The position numbers and the translations under genes are program-made. A DNA stretch of 64,000 nucleotides from CAWCKS01 sp963796195 (GTDB lineage Bacteria; Pseudomonadota; Alphaproteobacteria; Rhizobiales; Xanthobacteraceae). A model generated the notes under the pieces. The model saw only the letters and a list, made by a program, of their open reading frames with translations. It was not told where the DNA came from and did no database searches. The stretch spans positions 124,001 to 188,000 of the forward strand of contig CAWCKS010000010.1 in NCBI GenBank assembly GCA_963796195.1. The letters are read 5' to 3'. Below are positions 31,292-40,572 of this stretch, in pieces (the stretch's first letter is position 1; every line of letters starts with the position of its first letter).

Positions 31292-32050
31292 TCATGATCC
31301 GGTCTTCGCGATCAATCCGCCGAACCGCCGTTCGCGGCGCGAGTATTCGTCGATCGCGCCGCGCAGCGCCGCCTTGTCGAAATCGGGCCAGTGCACCGGC
31401 ACGAACACGAACTCGCTGTAGGCAGCCTGCCACATCAGGAAGTTCGACAGCCGCTGCTCGCCGCTGGTGCGGATGATCAGGTCGGGGTCGGGAATACCGG
31501 CGGTGTCGAGCCTTGCTTCGAGCGCGTCGGCGGTGATGGCTGAAGGATCGAGCTTGCCGGCGGCGACATCAGCGGCGAGCCGCTGGGCGGCGTGGGCGAT
31601 CTCCTGGCGCGAGCCGTAGTTGAAGGCGACGATCAGCGTCATCCGCGTGTTGTTGCGGGTCAGCTCCTCGGCCTCTGTCAAAAGCGAAACGATGTCCGGC
31701 TCGAGCCCTGCCCGCTCGCCGATGATCCTGACACGTACGCCATCGCGATGCAGCTCGGCGAGATCGTTGCGGATGAAGCGGCGCAACAGGCCGAACAGAT
31801 CGCCGATCTCCTGCGCCGGACGCGACCAGTTCTCCGATGAGAACGAGAAGATCGTGAGATAGCGCACGCCGAGTTCGCCGGCGCCGCGCACCACGCGCCG
31901 CAGCGCTTCGACGCCGCGGCGGTGGCCCTCGCCACGCGGCAGCCCGCGCGCCGCCGCCCAGCGGCCATTGCCATCCATGATGATGGCGACGTGGCGCGGG
32001 CATTCGGCGATCTCGGCGCCGTCGGGCGCGAGCCTGGTTTCTGCATCCAT
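31292..32050 (-). CDS. uppS: Isoprenyl transferase (undecaprenyl diphosphate synthase)
   Basis: Cis-prenyltransferase building the C55 carrier lipid for peptidoglycan and LPS. Conserved blocks are VAIIMDGNGRWAAARGLPR with the Mg-binding Asp, the SSENWSRPAQEI segment and the C-terminal RTSGEQRLSNFLMWQAAYSE. 252 residues. It follows frr after a 10-base gap, the conserved order frr-uppS-cdsA. Confidence 0.96.
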   Translation of the reverse strand: MDAETRLAPDGAEIAECPRHVAIIMDGNGRWAAARGLPRGEGHRRGVEALRRVVRGAGELGVRYLTIFSFSSENWSRPAQEIGDLFGLLRRFIRNDLAELHRDGVRVRIIGERAGLEPDIVSLLTEAEELTRNNTRMTLIVAFNYGSRQEIAHAAQRLAADVAAGKLDPSAITADALEARLDTAGIPDPDLIIRTSGEQRLSNFLMWQAAYSEFVFVPVHWPDFDKAALRGAIDEYSRRERRFGGLIAKTGS

Positions 32051-32060
32051 CGGATAAACC

Positions 32061-32624
32061 TCAGACCGTGAGGATTTCCTTTTCCTTGGTCGCGAGCAAC
32101 TGATCGATTTCGGTGATCGTGCCGTCGGTGGCCTTCTGCACGTCGTTGGAGAAACGCTTCTCGTCGTCCTGCGAGATCTTGTGGTCCTTCTCGAGCTTCT
32201 TCAGCACGTCGAGGCCGTCGCGGCGCACGTGGCGCACCGCAACGCGCGCGGCTTCGGCATATTTGTGCGCGACCTTGACGAGTTCCTTGCGGCGATCCTG
32301 GTTGAGCTCGGGGATGCGCAACCGGATGACCTGGCCTTCGGTCGCCGGCGTCAGCCCAAGGTTGGAGGCAATGATCCCCTTCTCGACGGCATGCACCATC
32401 GAGCGGTCCCACACCTGCACGGACAACAGCCGCGGCTCCGGCACGCTCACGGTCGCAAGCTGGTTCAGCGGCATGTGCGCACCATAGGCATCGACCTGCA
32501 CCGGCTCGAGCATCGAGGCAGAAGCGCGGCCGGTGCGCAATCCACCGAGTTCGTGCTTGAGCGTGCCGACAGCGCCCTGCATCCTGCGTTTGAGGTCGTT
32601 GATGTCGAAGTTTCCAGACGACAT
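32061..32624 (-). CDS. frr: Ribosome recycling factor
   Basis: With EF-G it splits post-termination ribosomes. The tRNA-shaped two-domain protein is recognisable by LKRRMQGAVGTLKHELGGLRTGRAS (N-terminal half, residues about 11-35) and LRIPELNQDRRKELVKVAHKYAE. 187 residues from the ATG at 32624, which has GGAGAC 5-6 bases upstream. The longer open frame to 33293 is a shadow of pyrH. Confidence 0.96.
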   Translation of the reverse strand: MSSGNFDINDLKRRMQGAVGTLKHELGGLRTGRASASMLEPVQVDAYGAHMPLNQLATVSVPEPRLLSVQVWDRSMVHAVEKGIIASNLGLTPATEGQVIRLRIPELNQDRRKELVKVAHKYAEAARVAVRHVRRDGLDVLKKLEKDHKISQDDEKRFSNDVQKATDGTITEIDQLLATKEKEILTV

Positions 32625-32698
32625 GGTTGCGTCTCCTTCAGAACGAAATGGCCGCGGTCGCTGTTGCAGCGCGCCCTCCCCGGCGCGCCGGCAATCAC

Positions 32699-33415
32699 TC
32701 AGCCCGCGACGATGGTGCCCTTGTTCGCACCCTTGAGCACGGCCGGAATCGAGCCCGGTTCGGCGATGGCAAAGACGATGATAGGCATGGCCGTCTCCCG
32801 GGCAAGCGCGAACGCGGTCGCATCCATGACCTTGTAGCCGCCGTCCAGCGCCTGGGAGTGGGTCAGCCGCTCGAACCGCGTCGCCTTGGGGTCGGTCTTG
32901 GGATCGGCCGAGTAGACGCCGTCGACGTTGGTGGCCTTCAGCACCGCATCGGCGCCGATTTCCGCACCGCGCAAAACCGCCGTGGTGTCGGTCGTGAAGT
33001 ACGGATTGCCGGTGCCGCCGGCAAGCAGCACGACGCGGCCCTCTGCCAGGTGCCGGAACGCCGACGAGCGGGTGTAGAGATCGCACACCTCGGGCATGGC
33101 GAGCGCTGAGAGTGTGCGCGCCGGCTGCCCCTTGCGTTCCAGCGCCGATTCGAGCGCAAGGCAGTTCATCACGGTGGCGAGCATGCCCATGGTGTCGCCC
33201 GTGGGTCGGGAAACGCCGCGGGCAGAAACCTCGACACCGCGAAAAATGTTGCCGCCACCGACCACGACGGCGAGCTCGACGCCGAGCCCGCATGCGGCAA
33301 CAAGTTCGCCTGCGATGCGATCGACGGTCGGCTGGTGAATCCCGAACGCCTGATCGCCGGCGAGGTACTCGCCGGAGATCTTGACGACTGCGCGCCGATA
33401 CTTCGGCTCAGCCAT
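32699..33415 (-). CDS. pyrH: Uridylate kinase
   Basis: Phosphorylates UMP to UDP. The amino-acid-kinase fold shows VVKISGEYLAGDQAFG at the start, VVGGGNIFRG, GMLATVMNCLALE and ATNVDGVYSADPKTDPKA. 238 residues from the ATG at 33415. Placement tsf-pyrH-frr is near universal in bacteria. Upstream of it the tsf stop is 55 bases away. Confidence 0.96.
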   Translation of the reverse strand: MAEPKYRRAVVKISGEYLAGDQAFGIHQPTVDRIAGELVAACGLGVELAVVVGGGNIFRGVEVSARGVSRPTGDTMGMLATVMNCLALESALERKGQPARTLSALAMPEVCDLYTRSSAFRHLAEGRVVLLAGGTGNPYFTTDTTAVLRGAEIGADAVLKATNVDGVYSADPKTDPKATRFERLTHSQALDGGYKVMDATAFALARETAMPIIVFAIAEPGSIPAVLKGANKGTIVAG

Positions 33416-33470
33416 TGCGTTCTGGCTCCATTTGGGCGCCCTGCCTTGAAGGCGCCCCGGCCCGCATCCG

Positions 33471-34404
33471 CTACTTCTTCTGGCCGCTCGCGGCGGCCAC
33501 TTCGGCGGCGAAGTCGAACTCCTGCTTCTCAATTCCCTCGCCGAGAGCATAGCGCACAAAGCCAGTGGTTTTCACAGCTCCGCCAGCCTTGCCCTCAACT
33601 TCCTTCAGCGCCTGGGCGACGCTCTTCTTGTCGTCGAAGATGAAGGGCTGCTCGAGCAGGGTCTGCTCCTTGTAAAAGGTCTTGAGCCCCAACTCGGTGA
33701 TCTTGTCGATCATCGCCTCGGGCTTGCCCTGCTGACGGAACTTGTCGGCCAGGATGTCCTTCTCGCGCTTGACCACGGCCGGATCGACGCCCGACGCATC
33801 GACCGCCAGCGGATTGGCCGAGGCAACGTGCATCGAGAGCTGACGCGCCACCGGCGCGAGCTCGTCCTTCTTGCCTGATCAACTCCAGCGCGACCAGCAC
33901 GCCGAGCTTGCCGAGCCCATCGGTCACCGCCGCATGCGCATAGGAGCCGACCACCCCGCTGCCGACGCTAAGCGTTGCCGCCCGGCGCAGCGTCATGTTC
34001 TCGCCGATGGTGGCGATCGCATCCGAGATCGCGGTCGCAACGGTGACGCTGCCGACCTTGGCGTCGAGAATCTTCGCAACGTCGCCGCCGACATCGAGCG
34101 CGACCTGGGCGATCATCTTGACCAGGCCCTGGAACTGTTCGTTGCGCGCGACAAAGTCGGTCTCGGAATTGACCTCGACCATCGCGGCCTTCTTGCCGTC
34201 AGCCGCGACCGCAATGCCGATCAAACCTTCCGCGGCAACGCGGCCGGCCTTCTTCGCCGCCTTCGACAGGCCCTTCTTGCGCAGCCAGTCGATTGCGGCT
34301 TCGACGTCACCGCCAGTCTCGTTCAGTGCCTGCTTGCAGTCCATCATGCCCGCGCCGGTCTGGTCGCGCAGGTCCTTGACCATGGCTGCCGTGATCGCTG
34401 TCAT
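33471..34404 (-). CDS. tsf: Elongation factor Ts (frame broken near 33880)
   Basis: Nucleotide exchange factor for EF-Tu. The N-terminal UBA-like domain gives VKDLRDQTGAGMMDCKQAL and the exchange region VEVNSETDFVARNEQF. The first frame reaches GVLVALELI near 33885; the second continues GKKDELAPVARQLSMHVA and ends at 33471 in AAASGQKK. One base too many (or two too few) lies between about 33876 and 33888. Corrected length about 310 residues. A palindromic repeat lies just upstream. Confidence 0.94.
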
Positions 34405-34439
34405 TTCGAATTCCTCAGAATGCACCCCGCTGCCGCTTC

Positions 34440-34488
34440 GCGCATGTCCCGGAAAAGTGGAAACCGGTTTTCCGGTCAGGACGTGCGC
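34440..34488. repeat. Palindromic intergenic repeat, copy 4
   Basis: Arms GCGCATGTCC (34440-34449) and GGACGTGCGC (34479-34488), with one G:T-type mismatch, enclose CGGAAAAGTGGAAACCGGTTTT. 49 bp, between rpsB and tsf. Confidence 0.92.
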
Positions 34489-34565
34489 AAACTAGAGCGG
34501 CAGGACGGTTCTCGTGTTGTCCTGAACGCGCCGGACGCGAACGGGTCCGGCGATCACTCAAAAAA

Positions 34566-35558
34566 CTATTCCGCTTCCGCGGTGAGCTTCTTGGCCTGGG
34601 CCACCCAGGCGTCGGCGCGGCCGGGGAGTCCGACCTCTTCGCCGATATGGTGGGCGGTATCGTGGTCGAGCTCGGCAAGCTGCCAGTAGTGGAAGATGCC
34701 CATGTCGTTCAGGCTCTTCTCGATCGCACCCGAGACACCAGGCAGCTTCTTCAAGTCGTCGGCAACACCGCGCGGACCGGGCAGGCCCTGGAACGCCGGC
34801 GTTGCGGCCGGCAGCTGCTCGGCGATCGGCTGAGCCGCGGCGCCGACATCGACGCCGGACTCGCCTTGCGAGCGCGACAGCCCATCGATCACCGCGCGCG
34901 CGATCAGGTCGCAATAGAGGGTGATCGCGCGTCCGGCATCGTCATTGCCGGGCACGAGAAAGGTGATGCCGTCGGGGTTGCAGTTGGTGTCGACGATGGC
35001 GGCGACCGGGATGTTCAGCCGCTGCGCTTCCTGGATCGCGATGTCTTCCTTGTTGGTGTCGATCACGAACAACAGGTCCGGCAAGCCGCCCATGTCCTTG
35101 ATGCCGCCGAGCGAGCGATCGAGCTTGTCGCGCTCGCGCTGCAGCGTCAGCCGCTCCTTCTTGGTGTAATGCGCGCCCTCGGCCGAGTTCAGAACCTCGT
35201 CGAGATGACGCAGCCGCTTGATCGAGCCGGAGATCGTCTTCCAGTTGGTCAGCGTGCCGCCGAGCCAGCGCGAATTGACGAAGTACTGCGCCGACTTCTT
35301 GGCGGCCTCGGCGATCGAATCCTGCGCCTGGCGCTTGGTGCCGACGAACAGCACGCGGCCGCCCTTGGCCACTGTATCGCTCACCGCCTGCAGCGCGCGA
35401 TGCATCATCGGCACGGTTTGCGTGAGATCGATGACGTGGATGTTGTTGCGAACACCGAAAATGTATTCGGACATTTTCGGATTCCAGCGGTGCGACTGGT
35501 GACCGAAATGCACGCCAGCTTCGAGCAGCTGGCGCATGGAAAAATCAGGTAGCGACAT
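34566..35558 (-). CDS. rpsB: Ribosomal protein uS2 with C-terminal extension
   Basis: Small-subunit protein that docks bS1. The S2 core (residues 1-240) has MRQLLEAGVHFGHQSHRWNPKM, FVGTKRQAQDSIAEAA, RWLGGTLTNWKTI and VDTNCNPDGITFLVPGNDDA. The product continues to 330 residues, against about 240-260 in many bacteria. The extra 80-90 residues include PGVSGAIEKSLNDMGIFHYW and a GLPGRADAWVAQAKKL end, resembling a helix-hairpin-helix type module. The ATG at 35558 (MSLPDFSM) has AGAACTTC rather than a strong Shine-Dalgarno upstream. It heads the long cluster down to lpxB. Confidence 0.95.
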   Translation of the reverse strand: MSLPDFSMRQLLEAGVHFGHQSHRWNPKMSEYIFGVRNNIHVIDLTQTVPMMHRALQAVSDTVAKGGRVLFVGTKRQAQDSIAEAAKKSAQYFVNSRWLGGTLTNWKTISGSIKRLRHLDEVLNSAEGAHYTKKERLTLQRERDKLDRSLGGIKDMGGLPDLLFVIDTNKEDIAIQEAQRLNIPVAAIVDTNCNPDGITFLVPGNDDAGRAITLYCDLIARAVIDGLSRSQGESGVDVGAAAQPIAEQLPAATPAFQGLPGPRGVADDLKKLPGVSGAIEKSLNDMGIFHYWQLAELDHDTAHHIGEEVGLPGRADAWVAQAKKLTAEAE

Positions 35559-35730
35559 AACAGAAGTTCTCCGGTTGGTTCCTCCGGGAACGTGTGAGCA
35601 AACAGCGAGCCTTGCGGCCCGGATTGCCACCGGACGGCCTTATCAGCCATGTTCCCGTGTGAGATGGCCGGCTATATAGCGGCGGGATTGCCGCAAAGCA
35701 ACGAAATCCTTGGGATTTTTTCACAGAGCG

Positions 35731-35871
35731 GGTCGTCCCCGCGAAGGCGGGGACCCATACGCCGCAGCGGCCGTGAGACGACAAACAGGCGTGATTTGAG
35801 CTGCTTTTGGCCAACTCTGCGTCACATCAGCAGCACCGGGGTTATGGGTCCCCGCCTTCGCGGGGACGACC
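35731..35871. repeat. Paired 29-bp inverted repeat between rpsB and dnaE
   Basis: The 321-base gap 35559-35879 contains no gene. It carries two perfect 29-bp inverted arms, 35731-35759 (starting GGTCGTCCCCGCGAAGGCGG) and 35843-35871, 83 bases apart. Each arm is itself a near palindrome (GTCCCCGC..GCGGGGAC). The right arm ends 8 bases from the dnaE stop. Such GTCCCCGC/GCGGGGAC units are common dispersed elements in Bradyrhizobium genomes (from general knowledge). It could fold as a large hairpin and shield the dnaE 3' end or act as a terminator. Confidence 0.9.
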
Positions 35872-35879
35872 AAGAAATC

Positions 35880-38800
35880 CTACACCGTCTGCACGTCCAC
35901 CACGCCCGGAACCGCCTTGATGGCACCGGCGATCTGGGGGGAGACCTTGAACGCGCCCGGAAGGCGGATTTCCGCCTCGGTTTCGAGATCCAGCATCATC
36001 ACCAGGGTGACGTCGCCGTCGGAGCGCTCGGGGGCCACAAAACCCTTGCCGAAATTCGGCCGCGGGCCCTCGCGGCGGCCGTTCGAGGCCTCCAGGCGCT
36101 TGGCGATCGATTCCAGCGGCTTGGTGTCCTTGACGAAGATGCGCAGGCCCATCTGGGTCTTGGCCGCGGCAGCATCGAGCGGCTCGGCCGAGAGAATGCG
36201 CGCGCGAATATCCTCGCCTTGCAATTCGGCGCCAAGCTGCAGCAACACTGCGGCGCCCGGCTCCAGCGTCTCGCGGTATTGCGCAAGCCCTTCCGAGAAC
36301 AGCACCGCTTCGAAACGCCCGGTCGGATCTGACAATTCGAGGATACCCATCTTGTTGCCGGTCTTGGTGCGCCGCTCCAGCCTGGACACCACGGTGGCCG
36401 CGACCTTGCCGGCGGTCGCGCCCATTTTCACCGCATTGGAGAACTCCACCCACGACTGCACCCGCAGCCGCTTCAGCGCAACGCCATAGTCGTCGAGCGG
36501 ATGACCACTCAGGAAGAACCCGACCGCATCGAATTCGCGCTGCAGCCGCTCCGCCGGCAGCCACGGCTCTGCCGCCGGCAGCATCAGGCTTGGCGCATCG
36601 GCAATTGAGCCAAACAGGCTTTGCTGGCCAGAGGTTTCCGCCTCGTGCTGACTCTGGCACGCCGCGAGAATGGCGTCGGCGCCGAGGAATGCGCGCGCCC
36701 GGTTCGGCTCGAGCGCATCGAACGCTCCGGCCGCGGCGAGCGATTCCACCACGCGCTTGTTGAGCGCCTTTGGCGGCACGCGGCTTGCGAAGTCCGACAG
36801 CGAGGTGAAGGCCTTGTCGCCGCGCGCTTCGACGATCAATTCGACGGCCTGCTGGCCGACGCCTTTCAGCGCCGCGAGCGCATAGAAGATCGTGTCGCCC
36901 ACGACGTCGAAATCGCGGCCCGAGCGGTTGATCGACGGCGGCTCGAGCTTGAGCCCCAAGCGCTGCGCCTCGGCGCGGAATTCGGCGAGCTTGTCGGTAT
37001 TGTTGAGGTCGAGCGTCATCGACGCCGCCAAAAACTCGACCGGATAGTTCGCCTTCATCCAGGCGGTCTGATAGGTGATGAATGCGTACGGCGCCGAGTG
37101 CGACTTGTTGAAGCCGTATTCGGCAAACTTGGCGCAGGCATCGAAGATCGCCTCCGCCGTGCCCTTTGGGATGCCGCGATCGATCGCGCCGGACAGGAAG
37201 GTGGCGCGCTGCGCGTCCATCTCGGCCTTGATCTTCTTGCCCATCGCGCGGCGGAGCAGGTCGGCTTGCGCGAGCGTGTAGCCGGCGAGCGATTTCGCGA
37301 TCTGCTGCACCTGCTCCTGATAAGTGATGACGCCGAATGTCTCCTTCAGGATCGGCTCGAGCGAGGGATGCAGATACTCGATGTCCTCCTCGCCGAGTTT
37401 TCGCGCGCAGTAGGTCGGGATGTTGGCCATCGGGCCCGGACGATACAGCGCGACCAGTGCGATCAGGTCCTCGAAGCGGTCTGGCCGCATGTCGATCAGC
37501 GCCCGCCGCATGCCCTGGCTTTCCACCTGGAACACGCCGACCACATCGCCGCGCGCCAGCATCTCAAACGTCTTCTTGTCGTCGATCGGGATGCGGCCGA
37601 GATCGAAGTCGACGCCTCGCTTGCGCAGCAGCTTCATCGCGACATCGAGCACGGTGAGCGTCTTCAACCCCAGGAAGTCGAACTTCACCAGGCCGGCCGG
37701 CTCGACCCACTTCATGTTGAACTGGGTCACCGGCATGTCGGATTTCGGATCGCGATAGAGCGGCACGAGCTCGCTCAGCGGCCGATCGCCGATCACGATG
37801 CCGGCGGCGTGGGTCGAGGCGTGGCGAGTCAGGCCTTCGAGCTTCTGCGCGATGTCGAAGGCGCGCGCGATCACCGGATCACTGTCGCGCATCGCCTGCA
37901 GCTTTGGCTCGCCTTCGATCGCCTTCGCCAGCGTCACCGGAGCAGCCGGATTCATCGGCACGAGCTTTGTGAGGCGGTCGACCTGGCCGTAGGGCATTTG
38001 CAGCACGCGGCCGACGTCGCGCAGCACGCCGCGCGCTTGCAGCGTGCCGAACGTGATGATCTGCGCGACGCGATCGCGGCCGTAGCGGCCCTGCACGTAG
38101 CGGATCACCTCGTCGCGCCGCTCCTGGCAGAAGTCGACGTCGAAGTCCGGCATCGACACGCGATCCGGATTGAGGAAGCGCTCGAACAGGAGTCCAAACC
38201 GTATCGGATCAAGGTCGGTGATGGTCAGGGAATAGGCCACCAGCGAGCCGGCGCCGGAGCCGCGGCCCGGCCCAACCGGAATGCCCTGCGACTTCGCCCA
38301 CTTGATGAAGTCGGCGACGATCAGGAAGTAGCCGGGGTAATTCATCCGCTCGATCACGCCGAGCTCGAAGTTCAGCCGCTCGGCGTAATCCTCTTGCGTG
38401 AAGCCGTGGGCGAGGCCGTTGATCTCGAGCCGCTTCGCGAGCCCCGCCTCGGCCTGCTTGCGGAGTTCATCGGCCTCGGCCCATTCGGCCGCCTCGCGTC
38501 CCTCAGCCTCGTTCGAGAAGCGCGGCAGGATCGGCTTGCGCGTCAGCGGGCGGAACGAGCAGCGCTCGGCGATCTCAACGGTCGAGGCCAATGCTTCCGG
38601 AATATCTGCAAACAAGACAGACATTTCGCCGCGAGTCTTGAAGCGGTGGTCGACGGTGAGTTGCGGCCGGTCGGTGTCGGCCACGAGGCGCCCGCCGGCG
38701 ATGCAAAGCAGCGCATCGTGGGCCTCGTAATCGTCGGCGGAGGCAAAGAACGGCTCGTTGGTCGCGACCAGCGGCAGGCCCTTCTCGTAAGCCAGATCGA

Positions 38801-39378
38801 TCAGCGCACTTTCGGCGCGGCGCTCGAGGTCGAGACCGTGGCGCTGCAACTCGATGTAGAGACGGTCGCCGAACAGCTCAGTGAGCCGCTCGCACCGGAG
38901 CTTTGCCAGCGCCTGCTGGTCTTCGGTGACGGCCAACGAGATCGGCCCCTCCGGCCCGCCTGACAGCGCGATCAGGTCGGTGAGTCTCGCCCGCGAGCCA
39001 GTCGAACTTGATGTGGGAGGCCTGGTGCGTCGGCGTCTCCAGGAACGCGCGCGAGTTCAGCCGCATCAGGCTGCGGTAGCCGGCTTCGCCAGCCGCCAGC
39101 AGGATGATCCGCGACGGCTGCGCCAGGATCGAGCGTGAGCTAGCCTCCTGGTCGCCGAAATCGACCGCGAGCGAGCAACCGATGATCGGCTGGATGCCGT
39201 AGCCCGCCATCTTCTCGGAGAATTCGAGCGCACCGAACATGTTGTCGGTGTCGGTCAGCGCCAGCGCCGGCTGGTTGTCCTTCTTGGCCAGCGTCGCGAG
39301 CGTTGCGATCGTCATCGCCCCGCGCAAGAGCGAATAGGACGAATGAACGTGAAGATGGACGAACCCGGGACCGTTCAT
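35880..39378 (-). CDS. dnaE: DNA polymerase III alpha subunit (frame broken near 38984)
   Basis: Replicative polymerase. The PHP domain opens FVHLHVHSSYSLLRGAMTI and the first frame runs to HIKFDWLAGET near 38985. The second frame continues LTDLIALSGGPEGP-like sequence through the palm, with catalytic acidic residues in VGPGRGSGAGSLVAY and MPDFDVDFCQERRDEV, the thumb/fingers, the HhH region GVGQQAVELIVEARG and a C-terminal OB domain (GKVAATVVSRLERRTKTG). Corrected length about 1165 residues, normal for DnaE1 and too long for DnaE2. One base is surplus at 38981-38987. The ATG at 39378 (MNGPGFVHL) is preferred over 39393. Confidence 0.95.
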
Positions 39379-39631
39379 TGCCTTCCAGCGCATCTCTTTG
39401 GGTCGCGGCCGGAATCGGCCAACTCAATCCCAGCGATGGTGAGAGGCCATATCAGCTAAGTCCACCGCGACAACGCCTGACAGCAGCCGCGTGGGCGTAA
39501 TCCTCAGACTTCACATGGGCGAATGCCGAGCCCCAGTCCGCCTGCAGGCTCTCCCCAACCGCTCGTTCCCGCGGGCGCGCTGGATTCCCGCTTTCGCGCG
39601 AATGAGCGGAGGGCAGAGCACGCCGCCCGCC

Positions 39632-39730
39632 TCAAAGCTGCGGAATGACCTGGGCCCACACCGCAATCATGCCGACAAACAGCGTCAGCGACGCCAGCGC
39701 AGCTACTTCTTCTGCAAACAGCTTCAACAT
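39632..39730 (-). CDS. 32-residue single-pass membrane protein under LexA control
   Basis: A 33-codon frame starts at the ATG at 39730 with a strong Shine-Dalgarno GGGAGG six bases upstream and ends at the TGA at 39632. The product reads MLKLFAEEVAALASLTLFVG and then MIAVWAQVIPQL: a short charged start and one transmembrane helix (residues about 9-30). Upstream lies a good promoter whose -10 is covered by a perfect LexA box, so the gene should be induced by DNA damage. I know no named family for it. By size, topology and control it resembles SOS-induced membrane peptides such as Caulobacter SidA (29 residues, blocks division) or E. coli TisB, but no homology to either is claimed. It lies 253 bases beyond the dnaE start, same strand. 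Confidence 0.75.
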   Translation of the reverse strand: MLKLFAEEVAALASLTLFVGMIAVWAQVIPQL

Positions 39731-39748
39731 CGGAACCTCCCGCGACAA

Positions 39749-39791
39749 GAACATAAAGAGAACTATATTCCTGTTTTGTTCTTAGCGTCAA
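39749..39791 (-). promoter_or_regulatory. SOS promoter: -35, -10 and perfect LexA box
   Basis: Reading the minus strand, TTGACG (39791-39786) is followed after 17-18 bases by ATATAG/TATAGT (39768-39762). The box GTTC-TCTTTAT-GTTC (plus strand GAAC-ATAAAGA-GAAC, 39749-39763) overlaps the -10 and the expected start of transcription. An imperfect second box (plus strand ATTC-CTGTTTT-GTTC, 39767-39781) lies between -35 and -10. Bound LexA would exclude polymerase. The first box has the same GAAC-N7-GAAC form as the operator of lexA at 12391. Confidence 0.85.
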
Positions 39792-39943
39792 GAAGCGATT
39801 TTGAGCCAGTCTGGGAAATGGCTGCCGAAAAGCATCTGGGATTGGATCCAAGGAATTACGGTGACAGTGCACTCAATTGGCCAATCAGTCGACCGCAGCG
39901 GTTTAGCTGATTGAAGCCGACGGCGCCGGCACTGCGCACGGGA

Positions 39944-40138
39944 TCAGTCCTGATCCCCCGAGGCGGACACGCCGGCGATACCGACCCGATGCCCCTCCTG
40001 CGCCTTTGAGAAGCAGACGGCGATGGCGTCATCATCGCCGGGATGGGCCTTCGTGCAGGCGGCCATCTCCTTTTTGGGGTCAAATTTGCACCCGGTCAAA
40101 AGGATCAGCACGGCCGCAGCTAAAAAAATTCTAGCCAT
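39944..40138 (-). CDS. Small lipoprotein
   Basis: A 64-residue product with a clear lipoprotein signal: basic start, hydrophobic stretch (MARIFLAAAVLILLTGC) and lipobox LTGC, so Cys17 would be lipidated. The mature part (KFDPKKEMAACTKAHPGDDD, then AIAVCFSKAQEGHRVG) has two further Cys that could pair. No known family. Lys at +2 after the Cys does not suggest inner-membrane retention by the Asp rule. The start lacks a strong ribosome site. Confidence 0.65.
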   Translation of the reverse strand: MARIFLAAAVLILLTGCKFDPKKEMAACTKAHPGDDDAIAVCFSKAQEGHRVGIAGVSASGDQD

Positions 40139-40228
40139 CGTTTGAGTATTCGCCGCAGCGGAACTGAAACAAAGCCAAATCTGGCAACCACACTTAAAGT
40201 TGATTTCGGCGACGCGCCGGAAGCAGGG

Positions 40229-40426
40229 TCACTCGCCGCGCCGGCGGCCGACGCTGACGGCAAACAACAGCACTCCGATCACCGCCGCGCCGCCCAGCGC
40301 GCCGTCACGGATTTCGCCGCGCGGAATGCCGAGATCGACAGAGGCGATGTGGCCGATGACAAAGGCCGCGACCGCGGCCAGCATGACGGCATACAACAGG
40401 AACGCTTCGCGGGAGAATTTTCGCAT
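40229..40426 (-). CDS. Small two-helix membrane protein, unknown
   Basis: From the ATG at 40426 the 65-residue product reads MRKFSREAFLLYAVMLAAVA with a first membrane helix (about 9-28) and a second near residues 45-60 (GALGGAAVIGVLLFAVSVG), ending in RRRGE. No recognised domain. The open frame extends to 40597 but the upstream part is low quality. It is divergent from the DUF3551 gene. Moderate confidence that it is real, based on the clean two-helix pattern and basic start. Confidence 0.55.
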   Translation of the reverse strand: MRKFSREAFLLYAVMLAAVAAFVIGHIASVDLGIPRGEIRDGALGGAAVIGVLLFAVSVGRRRGE

Positions 40427-40572
40427 CGATCGAATATTGCGGCGCGACGGCGCCGTTGCAAGCAAGAATCGAGCATTTTGGCTCCGCTGATCGCCGGGTT
40501 GGAAATCAACCGTGGCGATGCCATATGGACCTTCATGGAACCGCGGTCGCCGCAAGGCCGCTGGGAGAAGAC

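Noticed and set aside
35731..35871. CRISPR-like repeats
   Set aside because: Only two copies, in inverted orientation, with no spacer array and no cas genes.
36621..38963. 780-codon open frame antisense to dnaE
   Set aside because: A by-product of high GC codon bias on the opposite strand. Its product is Arg/Glu/Val-rich without domain structure, and dnaE motifs on the other strand are unmistakable.
39504..39872. 122-codon minus-strand frame overlapping the SOS peptide gene
   Set aside because: It lacks a ribosome site and has a composition typical of repeat-derived shadow frames; the 32-codon frame has a strong site and a promoter placed for it.
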